From Bacteroidota bacterium (GTDB lineage: Bacteria > Bacteroidota > Ignavibacteria > T3Sed10-11), in NCBI GenBank assembly GCA_007128495.1, contig SKXH01000208.1, forward strand, positions 1 to 9,004: DNA of 9,004 nt, read 5' to 3'. Under the pieces are notes generated by a model. That model ran no database searches, had not been told where the DNA came from, and saw only the letters and a list, made by a program, of their open reading frames with translations. Numbering within the stretch: the stretch's first letter is position 1; every line of letters starts with the position of its first letter. Below are positions 1 through 6,140 of this stretch, piece after piece. A program made the translations under genes and the position numbers.

Positions 1-72
1 GTCGAATTTCATTTTACATCCGAATTCAAAACCGATGCATCAAATTTCAACAAGGGGCGTGAGGCGATATGA
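1..72 (+). CDS. Possible C-terminal tail of an upstream gene (partial)
   Basis: The first reading frame is open from base 1 to a TGA at 70-72 and would encode the last 23 residues of a protein whose start lies outside the window. Its stop overlaps the ATG of the next gene in the four-base arrangement ATGA (69-72), which is common between cotranscribed genes. That overlap is the only real support. The tail (VEFHFTSEFKTDA and onward) matches no family I recognise, and another forward frame is also open here, so chance is a fair alternative. Confidence 0.35.
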   Translation, partial: VEFHFTSEFKTDASNFNKGREAI

Positions 73-404
73 ATCCCGAACAGCGCGAAGAATTCAAACA
101 ATTAATACTCGAACAAATTGAAGAGGTTGAGGAGGAAATTCGTGAACTTGAAAAGATGACCAAACCAATAGCACCGGATAATGCGCTCGGCAGGTTAACA
201 CGAATGGAAGCTCTCGGCAGCAAGAGTGTCAATGAAGCGGTGCTTGAGGATAAACGAATGAGATTACAAGCCCTCGAAGGTGCTCTGGCACGATGTGGAT
301 CGAAGACGTATGGAACGTGTACCAAATGCGGCGAAGCGATACCGCTCGGCCGGCTCGCAGTCCTGCCGCATTCTTCCCGATGTGTCAAATGTGTAAACAA
401 ATGA
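69..404 (+). CDS. TraR/DksA family C4-type zinc-finger protein
   Basis: This 111-residue protein has the build of the short TraR/DksA family, which binds the secondary channel of RNA polymerase and modulates initiation, often with ppGpp. Residues 1-30 are a charged, Glu-rich helix likely to form a coiled coil. Residues 36-47 carry the family's PDNALGRLTRME-type turn at the coiled-coil tip. A second helix spans about 52-76, and the C-terminal zinc finger uses Cys84, Cys87, Cys105 and Cys108 (CTKC and CVKC). The start has GAGG four bases upstream (61-64) and a further AAGGGG at 52-57. It is shorter than classical DksA (about 150 residues), as is usual for the small paralogues. The family assignment is secure; the regulatory targets are unknown. 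A methyltransferase gene follows after 13 bases. Confidence 0.9.
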   Translation: MNPEQREEFKQLILEQIEEVEEEIRELEKMTKPIAPDNALGRLTRMEALGSKSVNEAVLEDKRMRLQALEGALARCGSKTYGTCTKCGEAIPLGRLAVLPHSSRCVKCVNK

Positions 405-417
405 TCACAGATTTCCG

Positions 418-1074
418 TTGAACAACAATCACGTGTGCCGCCTTTGTGACGAGAAGTCGCGGTTGAACCGGCTGAACGGCGCGGATGATCGAGTGTATTA
501 TCTGTGCAGCCGCTGTATGCTAATATCTGTCGACAGCCGGTATTTTTTATCAGTCGACGATGAGCGTGCGAGATATGAGACGCACAATAATACGATCGAG
601 AATGAAGGGTATGTTACTTTTCTGAATCGTATTATTAAGCCGATGCTTGAGTTTATTACGCCGGGTATGATCGGTGTGGATTACGGCTGCGGACCGGGTC
701 CGACGTTGTCACAACTCGTCCGGCGGGCCGGAATAGAATGCGATGATTACGATCCGATATTTTATCCGGGCCAGCTTCGCACGCAGTATGATTTCATTTT
801 CTGTACGGAAACCTTCGAGCACTTTTTCTATCCGAAACAGGAGATAGAAAAAATTTCAACGCTGCTTGTACCGGGCGGTTTCCTCGGGGTTATGACCGAG
901 CTGTGGGGGTCGGTTAAACAATTTGAAACGTGGTATTATACACGCGATCCCACGCATGTTTCCTTTTATCATCGTGATACATTCGATTACATCTGCCAAA
1001 CAGCCGGATTTGTAAAACGGTATAGTGACGATAAGAGGGTGATTGTTTTAGAAAAAGTAATAGATAAAATCTAA
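418..1074 (+). CDS. Class I SAM-dependent methyltransferase with N-terminal zinc knuckle
   Basis: The 218-residue product has two parts. Residues 7-33 hold two CxxC pairs (Cys7/Cys10 and Cys30/Cys33), a probable zinc-binding knuckle. The rest is a Rossmann methyltransferase domain: glycine-rich motif I GVDYGCGPGP at 86-95 binds S-adenosylmethionine, an acidic stretch CDDYDP at 108-113 sits where the ribose-contacting residue lies, and TETFEHF at 130-136 corresponds to motif IV. A conserved-looking RDPTHVSFYH follows at 176-185. The substrate cannot be read from the sequence; small molecules, cell-surface sugars and proteins are all possible. The start is TTG at 418, the first start codon after the upstream in-frame stop (394-396). 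GTG 433 is possible but would leave little before the first cysteine pair. No good ribosome binding site is visible, so translation may be coupled to the preceding gene, which ends 13 bases away. Confidence 0.82.
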   Translation: MNNNHVCRLCDEKSRLNRLNGADDRVYYLCSRCMLISVDSRYFLSVDDERARYETHNNTIENEGYVTFLNRIIKPMLEFITPGMIGVDYGCGPGPTLSQLVRRAGIECDDYDPIFYPGQLRTQYDFIFCTETFEHFFYPKQEIEKISTLLVPGGFLGVMTELWGSVKQFETWYYTRDPTHVSFYHRDTFDYICQTAGFVKRYSDDKRVIVLEKVIDKI

Positions 1075-1081
1075 AGAAGTA

Positions 1082-2296
1082 ATGGATTACATTTTATTCT
1101 TCAAAGATAACAAACGCTTTATAACGTTCGGCATAATGATGACGTTTTTCTCGAGTTTCGGGCAGACGTTTTTGATATCATTGTATGTGCCCAATCTTAT
1201 TGCAATGCTCGGGTTGTCGAATGCCATGTTCGGTGGTTTATATGCCGGTGCAACGATATTCGGGGCGCTTTCTTTAATGTATTTTGGACGCATGATCGAT
1301 ACGGTATCGCTCCGTAAGTTCTCGGTGGTAACCGCTGTTATATTGCTGGTGTCGTGTCTTGTCATTGCATTCTCCGGAAATCTTGCCGGGGTGGCTATAG
1401 GGTTGTTTGGTCTCCGGTTTGCCGGCCAGGGATTGCTCGGTCATATAGCCCTGACATCGATGTCGCGGTATTATGAAGAGAACCGCGGCAAGGCGTTGAG
1501 TTTATCGGTACTCGGGTTTTCGATCGGTGAGGCGATCTTCCCCGTGACGATCGGCTTTGTGATCGGGTTATATGATTGGCGAACGGCGCTCATTTTTAGC
1601 GCAGTTCTCATCGGGATTATACTGATTCCTCTTATCTATTGGCTTCTGAGTAAAGTTCCCGATAAAATCGAGAACAAGAATGATGAACAGGATACACAAA
1701 AATTTAGTTATATAGAGATATTGTCTAAACGTCGATTTTATATTATTACGATTAACACCATAATGCTTCCGTTTATGCTTACCGGCCTGCTCTTCTATCA
1801 ACTGATCCTTGCAGAACAAAAGGGATGGACGCTTGAGTGGATGGCGACATGTTTTATCGGTTTTGCGGTGGCGCGCACGCTCGGGTCAATTGCAGCGGGT
1901 CCCCTTGTTGACAGATTTTCGGGAGTTCAGCTTTTTCCGTTGTATCTCATTCCGTTTGCGGGCGGTGTATCGTTGCTGGTGTTTTTTTCCCATCCATACA
2001 TTGCAATGATCTATTTATCGCTTGCCGGGTTCGCGATGGGATTGAGTCAGAGTATTAAAGGAGCCGTACTTGCTGAAGTTTACGGAACACGTTATATTGG
2101 TACTATACGAAGCATGTATACGGCAATCGGTGTTCTCAGTACTGCCGTGAGTCCGGTTCTCATCGGCTGGATGCTCGACTCGGGATGGAGGTTCGCATCG
2201 ATCAGTCTTATTGCTGTTTTGATTGTTATAGGAGTTATTATGCTGAGTTTTCTTCTCAAAACTGAAAAAGATTACGTTATAATTCCCTCACAATAA
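1082..2296 (+). CDS. Major facilitator superfamily (MFS) transporter
   Basis: This 404-residue, strongly hydrophobic protein fits the 12-helix MFS fold of the inner membrane, driven by an ion gradient. Helices can be placed at roughly 14-36, 47-67, 80-97, 101-121, 140-160, 168-189, 219-242, 253-275, 284-302, 307-327, 343-363 and 370-392. The loop between helices 2 and 3 carries the MFS motif A signature in the form FGRMIDTVSLRK (68-79). A hydrophilic central loop (190-218, rich in Lys, Asp and Glu) separates the two six-helix halves, and GPLVDRFSG (273-281) is the matching loop of the second half. It looks like the monocarboxylate/drug-type MFS branches, but the substrate is not evident. It starts seven bases after the methyltransferase stop and runs almost directly into the nicotinate phosphoribosyltransferase gene, so a role in pyridine or carboxylate uptake is possible but unproven. 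The ribosome binding site is weak. Confidence 0.88.
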   Translation: MDYILFFKDNKRFITFGIMMTFFSSFGQTFLISLYVPNLIAMLGLSNAMFGGLYAGATIFGALSLMYFGRMIDTVSLRKFSVVTAVILLVSCLVIAFSGNLAGVAIGLFGLRFAGQGLLGHIALTSMSRYYEENRGKALSLSVLGFSIGEAIFPVTIGFVIGLYDWRTALIFSAVLIGIILIPLIYWLLSKVPDKIENKNDEQDTQKFSYIEILSKRRFYIITINTIMLPFMLTGLLFYQLILAEQKGWTLEWMATCFIGFAVARTLGSIAAGPLVDRFSGVQLFPLYLIPFAGGVSLLVFFSHPYIAMIYLSLAGFAMGLSQSIKGAVLAEVYGTRYIGTIRSMYTAIGVLSTAVSPVLIGWMLDSGWRFASISLIAVLIVIGVIMLSFLLKTEKDYVIIPSQ

Positions 2297-2311
2297 TTGC
2301 AAGCCATCACC

Positions 2312-3730
2312 ATGCCTATTTTAAAAAATGATACCGGCTTATATGTAGACCTGTATGAGCTTACCATGGCGCAGGGACATTTTATGAATGGAAAGAATGA
2401 CCTTCCGGCTGTGTTTGATTATTTCTTCAGGGGCATTCCGTACGGCGGCGGTTACGTTATTTTTGCCGGACTTATGGATTTGCTTGAAATGCTTGAACGA
2501 TACCGGTTTGATGACGACGATTGTGCCTATCTCGAATCAATCGGTCTCGATAAGGAGTTCACCAAATATCTGAGTAATTTTAAACACCGGCTGACTATCC
2601 ACGCACCCCGTGAAGGAGAAATTGTATTTCCAAACGAACCCATTGTGCGGGTCGAAGGGAGCATCATCGAAGCACAGATCGTCGAAACGGTTCTTCTCAA
2701 CATGCTCAACTTTGAATCGCTGATCGCAACGAAAGCCGCCCGCATCCGGTATGCTGCGGGTGAGAAAATAGTATCTGATTTCGGATTGCGGCGTGCGCAG
2801 GGACTGGCGGGTATTCATGGTTCCAGAGCCGCAATTATCGGAGGGATTCACTCGACATCTAATGTATTCAGTGCTAAATTATTCGATCTCAAAACCACCG
2901 GCACGCAGGCACATTCATGGATACAAACGTATGGCGATGAACTGGAAGCGTTCCGCCAGTTTGCCAAAGTTTTCCCGCAGCGGTGCATATTGCTGGTCGA
3001 CACCTACAACACTTTACAAAGCGGTGTGCCCAATGCTATTACCGTTGCAAAAGAAATGGAATCGCGTGGTGAAAAACTACAGGCGATACGGCTCGATAGC
3101 GGCGACCTTGCCTACCTAAGCAAACGTGCACGTGCAATGCTGGATGAGGCAGGGTTACAATACGTGAAAATAATCGCATCGAATCAGTTGGATGAATATA
3201 TCATCAGAAGTTTGGACACACAGGGGGCACCCATCGATGGGTTCGGTATTGGTACCCGTCTGATTACCGGAAACAATGAAGGGGCTCTCGACGGAGTATA
3301 TAAAATTGCAATGGTGGGTGATACGCCATTGATGAAAATATCAGATAATATTGAAAAAATGACATTACCCGGATGTAAGAAAATATACCGGTATATAAAC
3401 GGTGAAGGAATATTCAACGGCGATGCAGTCGTGCTCGACTCGGAAGAAGGTGTCGATTGGATGTACCATCCGCATAAGCCGGATATGTTTAAGCGAATGG
3501 ATACGATGAAGAAGGAAGAACTGACGCAGATTGTGATGAATAACGGAGAAGTTGTTATTGAAAAAGAGTCGCCGTATGAAATTGCAGAGTATGTTCAACG
3601 CAGAATGCAAATGCTCTCTGAAGAACACAAACGTTTTGAATTTCCGCACATTTATAAAGTTGGTATCAGCAAGCAATTGATGGAGCTTCGTTCAAAAATG
3701 ATCCGGGATATAAAGATTGGAGGTCGATGA
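2312..3730 (+). CDS. pncB: Nicotinate phosphoribosyltransferase
   Basis: This cytoplasmic enzyme joins nicotinate to PRPP, with ATP hydrolysis, to give nicotinate mononucleotide, the entry step of the Preiss-Handler NAD salvage route (EC 6.3.4.21). Counting from ATG 2312 the protein has 472 residues, normal for the longer bacterial form. Visible hallmarks are DLYELTMAQ near the N-terminus (13-21), FGLRRAQG (157-164), GTQAHSW (197-203) whose His201 aligns with the autophosphorylated histidine of the family, VDTYNT (229-234), RLDSGD (260-265), IIASNQLDE (287-295) and DGFGIGTRL (309-317), which line the phosphoribosyl and nicotinate site. A TTG at 2297, directly after the transporter stop, could add five residues. 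I prefer the ATG because homologues begin close to the DLYELTM motif, but neither start has a clear ribosome binding site. The macro-domain gene follows with almost no gap. Confidence 0.95.
   Translation: MPILKNDTGLYVDLYELTMAQGHFMNGKNDLPAVFDYFFRGIPYGGGYVIFAGLMDLLEMLERYRFDDDDCAYLESIGLDKEFTKYLSNFKHRLTIHAPREGEIVFPNEPIVRVEGSIIEAQIVETVLLNMLNFESLIATKAARIRYAAGEKIVSDFGLRRAQGLAGIHGSRAAIIGGIHSTSNVFSAKLFDLKTTGTQAHSWIQTYGDELEAFRQFAKVFPQRCILLVDTYNTLQSGVPNAITVAKEMESRGEKLQAIRLDSGDLAYLSKRARAMLDEAGLQYVKIIASNQLDEYIIRSLDTQGAPIDGFGIGTRLITGNNEGALDGVYKIAMVGDTPLMKISDNIEKMTLPGCKKIYRYINGEGIFNGDAVVLDSEEGVDWMYHPHKPDMFKRMDTMKKEELTQIVMNNGEVVIEKESPYEIAEYVQRRMQMLSEEHKRFEFPHIYKVGISKQLMELRSKMIRDIKIGGR
3719..3724 (+). promoter_or_regulatory. 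Ribosome binding site deciding the macro-domain start
   Basis: A perfect GGAGGT lies inside the last codons of pncB. It is 8 bases before ATG 3733 but only 2 bases before ATG 3727, which is too close. The downstream ATG is therefore the better start, and the apparent ATGA overlap with pncB is probably not used. Confidence 0.7.
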
Positions 3731-3732
3731 TT

Positions 3733-4263
3733 ATGAAACATGCCATTAACGATGTAACACTCGAACTAATCCAGGGGGATATAGCATCACAGAAAGATAT
3801 CACGGCCGTCGTTAATGCGGCAAATGCCGAATTACGGATCGGCGGGGGAGTTGCCGGCGCGATTCACCGGGCGGCAGGTCCGGGATTGGAAGAGGAATGC
3901 CGTCCGCTTGCACCGATACGTCCGGGTGAGGCGGTGATTACCGGTGCACATAATTTACCGAATAAATATGTCATTCATTGCCTCGGACCGGTCTATGGGA
4001 TCGACAAGCCGGAAGATAAACTGCTTGCGGATTGTTATCGTAATGCGCTCAAAATTGCCAAGGAAAAAGGTATCGATTCTGTGGCATTCCCGGCACTTTC
4101 GACGGGTGCATTTGGGTATCCTATGAAAGCGGCTGCTGAAATTGCTTTAAATACGGTACTTCAGGAAATGCCGAAACTGCAATCGGTTAAAACAATCCGG
4201 TTTGTTCTGTTTAGTAAAAGCGATCTTGAAGTTCATACGGAAGTGCTGGAAAAAGTTAAGTAA
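3733..4263 (+). CDS. Macro-domain protein (ADP-ribose binding, possible O-acetyl-ADP-ribose deacetylase or ADP-ribosyl hydrolase)
   Basis: The 176-residue protein is a single macro domain, a fold that binds ADP-ribose and often cleaves O-acetyl-ADP-ribose or mono-ADP-ribosyl links. Seen in the sequence are QGDI (14-17), the VNAAN loop (27-31, Asn28), the glycine-rich loop GGGVAGAIH (37-45), GEAVITGAHNLP (65-76) and the phosphate-binding loop STGAFGYP (123-130). In YmdB and MacroD enzymes the glycine loop reads GGGVDGAIH and its Asp is catalytic; here that position is Ala41. Catalysis by the MacroD mechanism is therefore doubtful, and the GGGVA form recalls the Af1521-like branch. It follows pncB by two bases and is probably cotranslated with it, fitting a role with NAD breakdown products. 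The fold is certain; the reaction is not. Confidence 0.9.
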   Translation: MKHAINDVTLELIQGDIASQKDITAVVNAANAELRIGGGVAGAIHRAAGPGLEEECRPLAPIRPGEAVITGAHNLPNKYVIHCLGPVYGIDKPEDKLLADCYRNALKIAKEKGIDSVAFPALSTGAFGYPMKAAAEIALNTVLQEMPKLQSVKTIRFVLFSKSDLEVHTEVLEKVK

Positions 4264-4275
4264 AATTTCAAAAAC

Positions 4276-4304
4276 TTGATTATTAATAAAATTACACGTA
4301 CTAT
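4276..4304 (+). promoter_or_regulatory. Possible sigma-70 promoter for the stress protein gene
   Basis: TTGATT (4276-4281) and TACTAT (4299-4304) are separated by exactly 17 bases and each match four of six consensus positions. TATTAT at 4302-4307 is a stronger -10 box but sits at a spacing of 20. The location right after the macro-domain stop and before a long leader makes a promoter reasonable. The stretch is AT-rich, so partial matches are expected by chance. Confidence 0.35.
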
Positions 4305-4441
4305 TATATCATAGAAGTCGAAACATCGCTGCGCCTTTGGTAAGGCGTCGGCGCCCTGGTCTGATTTTAGATTTGTCTTATATCCGCAGTAATTGACCTT
4401 GCCACTGATGCCATTGCCCCTGTTGCGCGATGGCGGGCGTT

Positions 4442-4484
4442 GTACCTCCCCGCAGAATTATCTACCGTATCGTCAAGGAGGTGC
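4442..4484 (+). promoter_or_regulatory. Predicted stem that hides the ribosome binding site
   Basis: ACCTCC at 4444-4449 is the exact complement of GGAGGT at 4477-4482, the core of the ribosome binding site. A T-G wobble (4443 with 4483) and a G-C pair (4442 with 4484) extend the stem to eight pairs around a 27-base loop. When formed it would block ribosome access, as in RNA thermometers and other translational switches. This is a prediction from base pairing only. Confidence 0.35.
4475..4483 (+). promoter_or_regulatory. Strong ribosome binding site fixing the start at 4489
   Basis: AAGGAGGTG is a near-perfect complement of the 16S rRNA 3' end and ends five bases before ATG 4489. It fixes the start of the stress protein, although the frame stays open upstream to a TTG at 4393. 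Confidence 0.85.
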
Positions 4485-4488
4485 CGTC

Positions 4489-5424
4489 ATGATAAACTTG
4501 AAAAAGATTCTTTTCACTACCGATTTTTCACCCTGTGCTCAACGGGCATTGAACCATGCTATGTTCCTGGCAGAAAGCTTTCAATCCGAATTACATATGC
4601 TGCATGTTATTCAAACCCACCGGCACGACATGGTTGAGCCGATGGCACAGGTAGCCAATGCCGAAGAAATTTATAACCAACTTAAAAATAATGCGGCCGG
4701 TCGATTACAGGATATGATTGACGGAAAAGCTAATGGGATACCCGTTCACTATGAAGTGCTTTGCGGCATAAGTATTGTTGAATTGATTATCGAGTATATA
4801 TCGATAAACGACATCGACGTTGTTATTATAGGAACGCACGGGCGACAGGGAATTAACAGATTCATTATGGGAAGTGTTGCCGAGAAAATAGTCCGGCTTG
4901 CGCCGTGTTCGGTTCTTACGGTGCGGTGTGAGGAAGTATCTGAATTGAGAAGAATTGTGGTACCCATAGATTTTTCGGTGTTTTCACATAAAGCGCTTCG
5001 TGTCGCAGTTGAAGCCGCATGGAAATATAACTCTGAATTGCATATATTACATATAATCGAGAGGCACAGTTTTCCGTCGATTTACAATGAAGGCGTACGA
5101 CGCGGTAAAGACTGGCTACACGATGTAAAAGCTCGTATACAGGAAGAGGTAGAGGAGCTTTTAAAGAAATTAGGAGCAGAAGGGGTAAAGACCAGTCTGC
5201 ATATTTCCGAAGGCCATCCGTCACGCGAAATTATTACATACGCTCAGGAGAATAATGCCGACCTTATTATTGTTGCAACCCACGGACTCCGGGGTATTAA
5301 TTATCTTTTAATGGGGAGTGTATCGGAAAAAGTAGTACGACATTCACAGTGTCCTGTACTAACGGTAAAGAGTAAATCAATCGTACAATATCTGGAAGAA
5401 CAAACACAAAAAGAATCGGCATAA
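4489..5424 (+). CDS. Tandem universal stress protein (two UspA domains)
   Basis: The 311-residue cytoplasmic protein consists of two UspA domains, about 1-146 and 154-294. Such proteins bind ATP or other ligands and support survival under starvation, oxidative or respiratory stress; the precise function is usually unknown. Each domain starts with a beta strand and an Asp-Phe-Ser turn (TDFSPCA at 11-17, IDFSVFS at 160-166). Each has the nucleotide-binding pattern G-2x-G-9x-G(S/T): GTHG at 115-118 with GS at 128-129, and ATHG at 263-266 with GS at 276-277. The second copy has Ala in place of the first Gly, a common variation. Both end in a CSVLTV or CPVLTV strand that forms the dimer edge, so the protein probably folds as an internal pseudo-dimer. 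The start is set by a strong ribosome binding site. The in-frame 32 codons upstream (TTG 4393) look like leader, not protein. Confidence 0.93.
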   Translation: MINLKKILFTTDFSPCAQRALNHAMFLAESFQSELHMLHVIQTHRHDMVEPMAQVANAEEIYNQLKNNAAGRLQDMIDGKANGIPVHYEVLCGISIVELIIEYISINDIDVVIIGTHGRQGINRFIMGSVAEKIVRLAPCSVLTVRCEEVSELRRIVVPIDFSVFSHKALRVAVEAAWKYNSELHILHIIERHSFPSIYNEGVRRGKDWLHDVKARIQEEVEELLKKLGAEGVKTSLHISEGHPSREIITYAQENNADLIIVATHGLRGINYLLMGSVSEKVVRHSQCPVLTVKSKSIVQYLEEQTQKESA

Positions 5425-5444
5425 TTAATTTTGAGGGGAAAGGG

Positions 5445-5471
5445 ATGCCGTCGCTATTTACAACAACGTAA
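5445..5471 (+). CDS. Possible 8-codon leader mini-ORF
   Basis: ATG at 5445 opens an eight-residue frame (MPSLFTTT) that stops at TAA 5469-5471, inside the 69-base gap between the stress protein and the next zinc-finger gene. GAGGGG at 5433-5438 is six bases upstream, a workable ribosome binding site. It could act as a translational coupler or leader peptide, but so short a frame can arise by chance and no attenuator hairpin is obvious. Confidence 0.15.
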   Translation: MPSLFTTT

Positions 5472-5493
5472 GGGGGAAAAGGAGAGGTGAATT

Positions 5494-5877
5494 ATGGCGG
5501 TGCAAATCCACTACCAGGTGCAACAATCGTTGTTGCGGGAACTGAATCTCGTAACGCGATTTTACTTTCATCAAACTGTCGATGATATATTAACCGAGCT
5601 GCGGTGCCAATCAAATTCCTTTGAACACTCCTCACAGCCGGATAGTATTTTAAAGACTATCTATCACAGTGGAATTTTATACCAAAGATCTGATAAGATC
5701 GTATCCCGGCTCCGTAATGCAATTGCACGATATGTGCACGGATCATTAGGGGTGTGCCAGTTTTGCGGTATAACGATTCCACCGGGACAGCTTATGGAAA
5801 ACCCGACGAGTGATGCTTGTTTAAAATGTGTCGCGGAACAATATAAGATGGTATATGAAAAAGGGTTTTTTTATTGA
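5494..5877 (+). CDS. Divergent TraR/DksA-like C4 zinc-finger protein
   Basis: The 127-residue protein ends in a four-cysteine zinc finger (Cys88 and Cys91 in CQFC, Cys109 and Cys112 in CLKC), with the IPPGQL and P-T-S-D spacing typical of TraR/DksA proteins and resembling the finger at the start of this window. Its N-terminal 80 residues are helical but lack the GRLTRMEA-type tip seen in the 69-404 protein, and the acidic tip residues of DksA are not obvious. It may therefore bind something other than the RNA polymerase secondary channel. GGAGAGGTG (5481-5489) lies four bases before the ATG. It follows the stress protein by 69 bases with no terminator seen, so cotranscription is likely. The C-terminus ends GFFY over a run of seven T bases, where a sequencing indel would change the end. 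No extra domain is visible. Confidence 0.72.
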   Translation: MAVQIHYQVQQSLLRELNLVTRFYFHQTVDDILTELRCQSNSFEHSSQPDSILKTIYHSGILYQRSDKIVSRLRNAIARYVHGSLGVCQFCGITIPPGQLMENPTSDACLKCVAEQYKMVYEKGFFY

Positions 5878-5946
5878 TGCAATGCTCGCAATGTCCGGGT
5901 TATTAGTAGTATTTATGTTTCGACAGTATGGCTTAATTAAAACAGG

Positions 5947-6005
5947 TGAAGCTGTTATATTTGGGCAGTAGATAACTACACGGTAAATTGCCGATAATAG
6001 CTTCA
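5947..6005. repeat. Inverted repeat with nested stems, possible structured RNA
   Basis: TGAAGCTGTTAT (5947-5958) and ATAATAGCTTCA (5994-6005) form a 12-pair stem with a single G-T wobble. Inside it, GGCA (5964-5967) can pair with TGCC (5989-5992), and GTAG (5968-5971) with CTAC (5976-5979) around an ATAA loop. The nesting suggests a folded RNA or a protein-binding palindrome. It is not followed by a T-run on the + strand, so it is not a standard terminator. It matches no riboswitch I recognise. Confidence 0.45.
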
Positions 6006-6047
6006 GAAAAATGAAATTCCCCTACCTTTTCAGGTTAACCGATTTAT

Positions 6048-6077
6048 TTGACATTTCTGTATCTCTCTGATTATATT
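6048..6077 (+). promoter_or_regulatory. Sigma-70 type promoter
   Basis: A perfect -35 box TTGACA (6048-6053) is followed after 18 bases by TATATT (6072-6077), which matches five of six -10 positions. Transcription would begin near 6083-6086, leaving a leader of about 55 bases before ATG 6141. It sits at the only large gap in this half of the window and probably drives the operon from 6141 onward. Confidence 0.62.
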
Positions 6078-6140
6078 TAAATAACTCAAAATAATTAAAA
6101 CGCTATATACGTCAATCGGATTACGCAGGGGTGCGGTTGT

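Larger units (their letters stand above)
4264..4488 (+). other. Structured leader region of the universal stress protein gene
   Basis: This 225-base stretch has no convincing gene. The first 50 bases are AT-rich and hold a possible promoter. The rest has GC-rich patches that can form three non-overlapping stems: 4332-4337 with 4342-4347 (six pairs, loop TGGT), 4410-4417 with 4427-4434 (eight pairs including one G-T wobble, nine-base loop), and 4442-4449 with 4477-4484 (eight pairs including one wobble), the last covering the ribosome binding site. An alternative stem, 4433-4437 with 4449-4453, would exclude the last one. No hairpin is followed by a T-run, so I see no intrinsic terminator. The pairings were found by eye; folding energies were not computed. 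Confidence 0.45.
5878..6140. other. Intergenic region with inverted repeat and promoter
   Basis: No credible gene lies in these 263 bases. They contain a large inverted repeat (5947-6005) and a good promoter (6048-6077), each listed separately. The first 70 bases hold nothing I can identify apart from a trivial GCAATG direct repeat (5879-5884 and 5888-5893). The rest is AT-rich. Confidence 0.6.

Noticed and set aside
2527..2851. Minus-strand ORFs of 72 and 104 codons inside pncB
   Set aside because: They are shadows of the pncB coding frame with no domain or ribosome binding site, and the sense protein is fully conserved here.
4331..4360. Hairpin CGCCTT-TGGT-AAGGCG as an intrinsic terminator after the macro-domain gene
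   Set aside because: The stem is real, but it is followed by GC-rich sequence instead of a T-run and lies about 70 bases past the stop. It is better seen as part of the leader.
4331..4360. Imperfect direct repeat GCGCCTTTGGT / GCGCCCTGGT as an operator
   Set aside because: The two copies are short, unequal in length and overlap the hairpin arms, so the similarity may be a by-product of local GC-rich composition.
4393..4488. In-frame 32-codon extension of the stress protein from TTG 4393
   Set aside because: The sequence is proline- and glycine-rich, unlike a UspA N-terminus, has no ribosome binding site, and the strong site at 4475-4483 points to ATG 4489.
5855..5877. A-run and T-run at the end of the 5494 gene as a terminator or frameshift site
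   Set aside because: There is no GC stem before the T-run, and the frame closes normally; only a sequencing indel risk remains.
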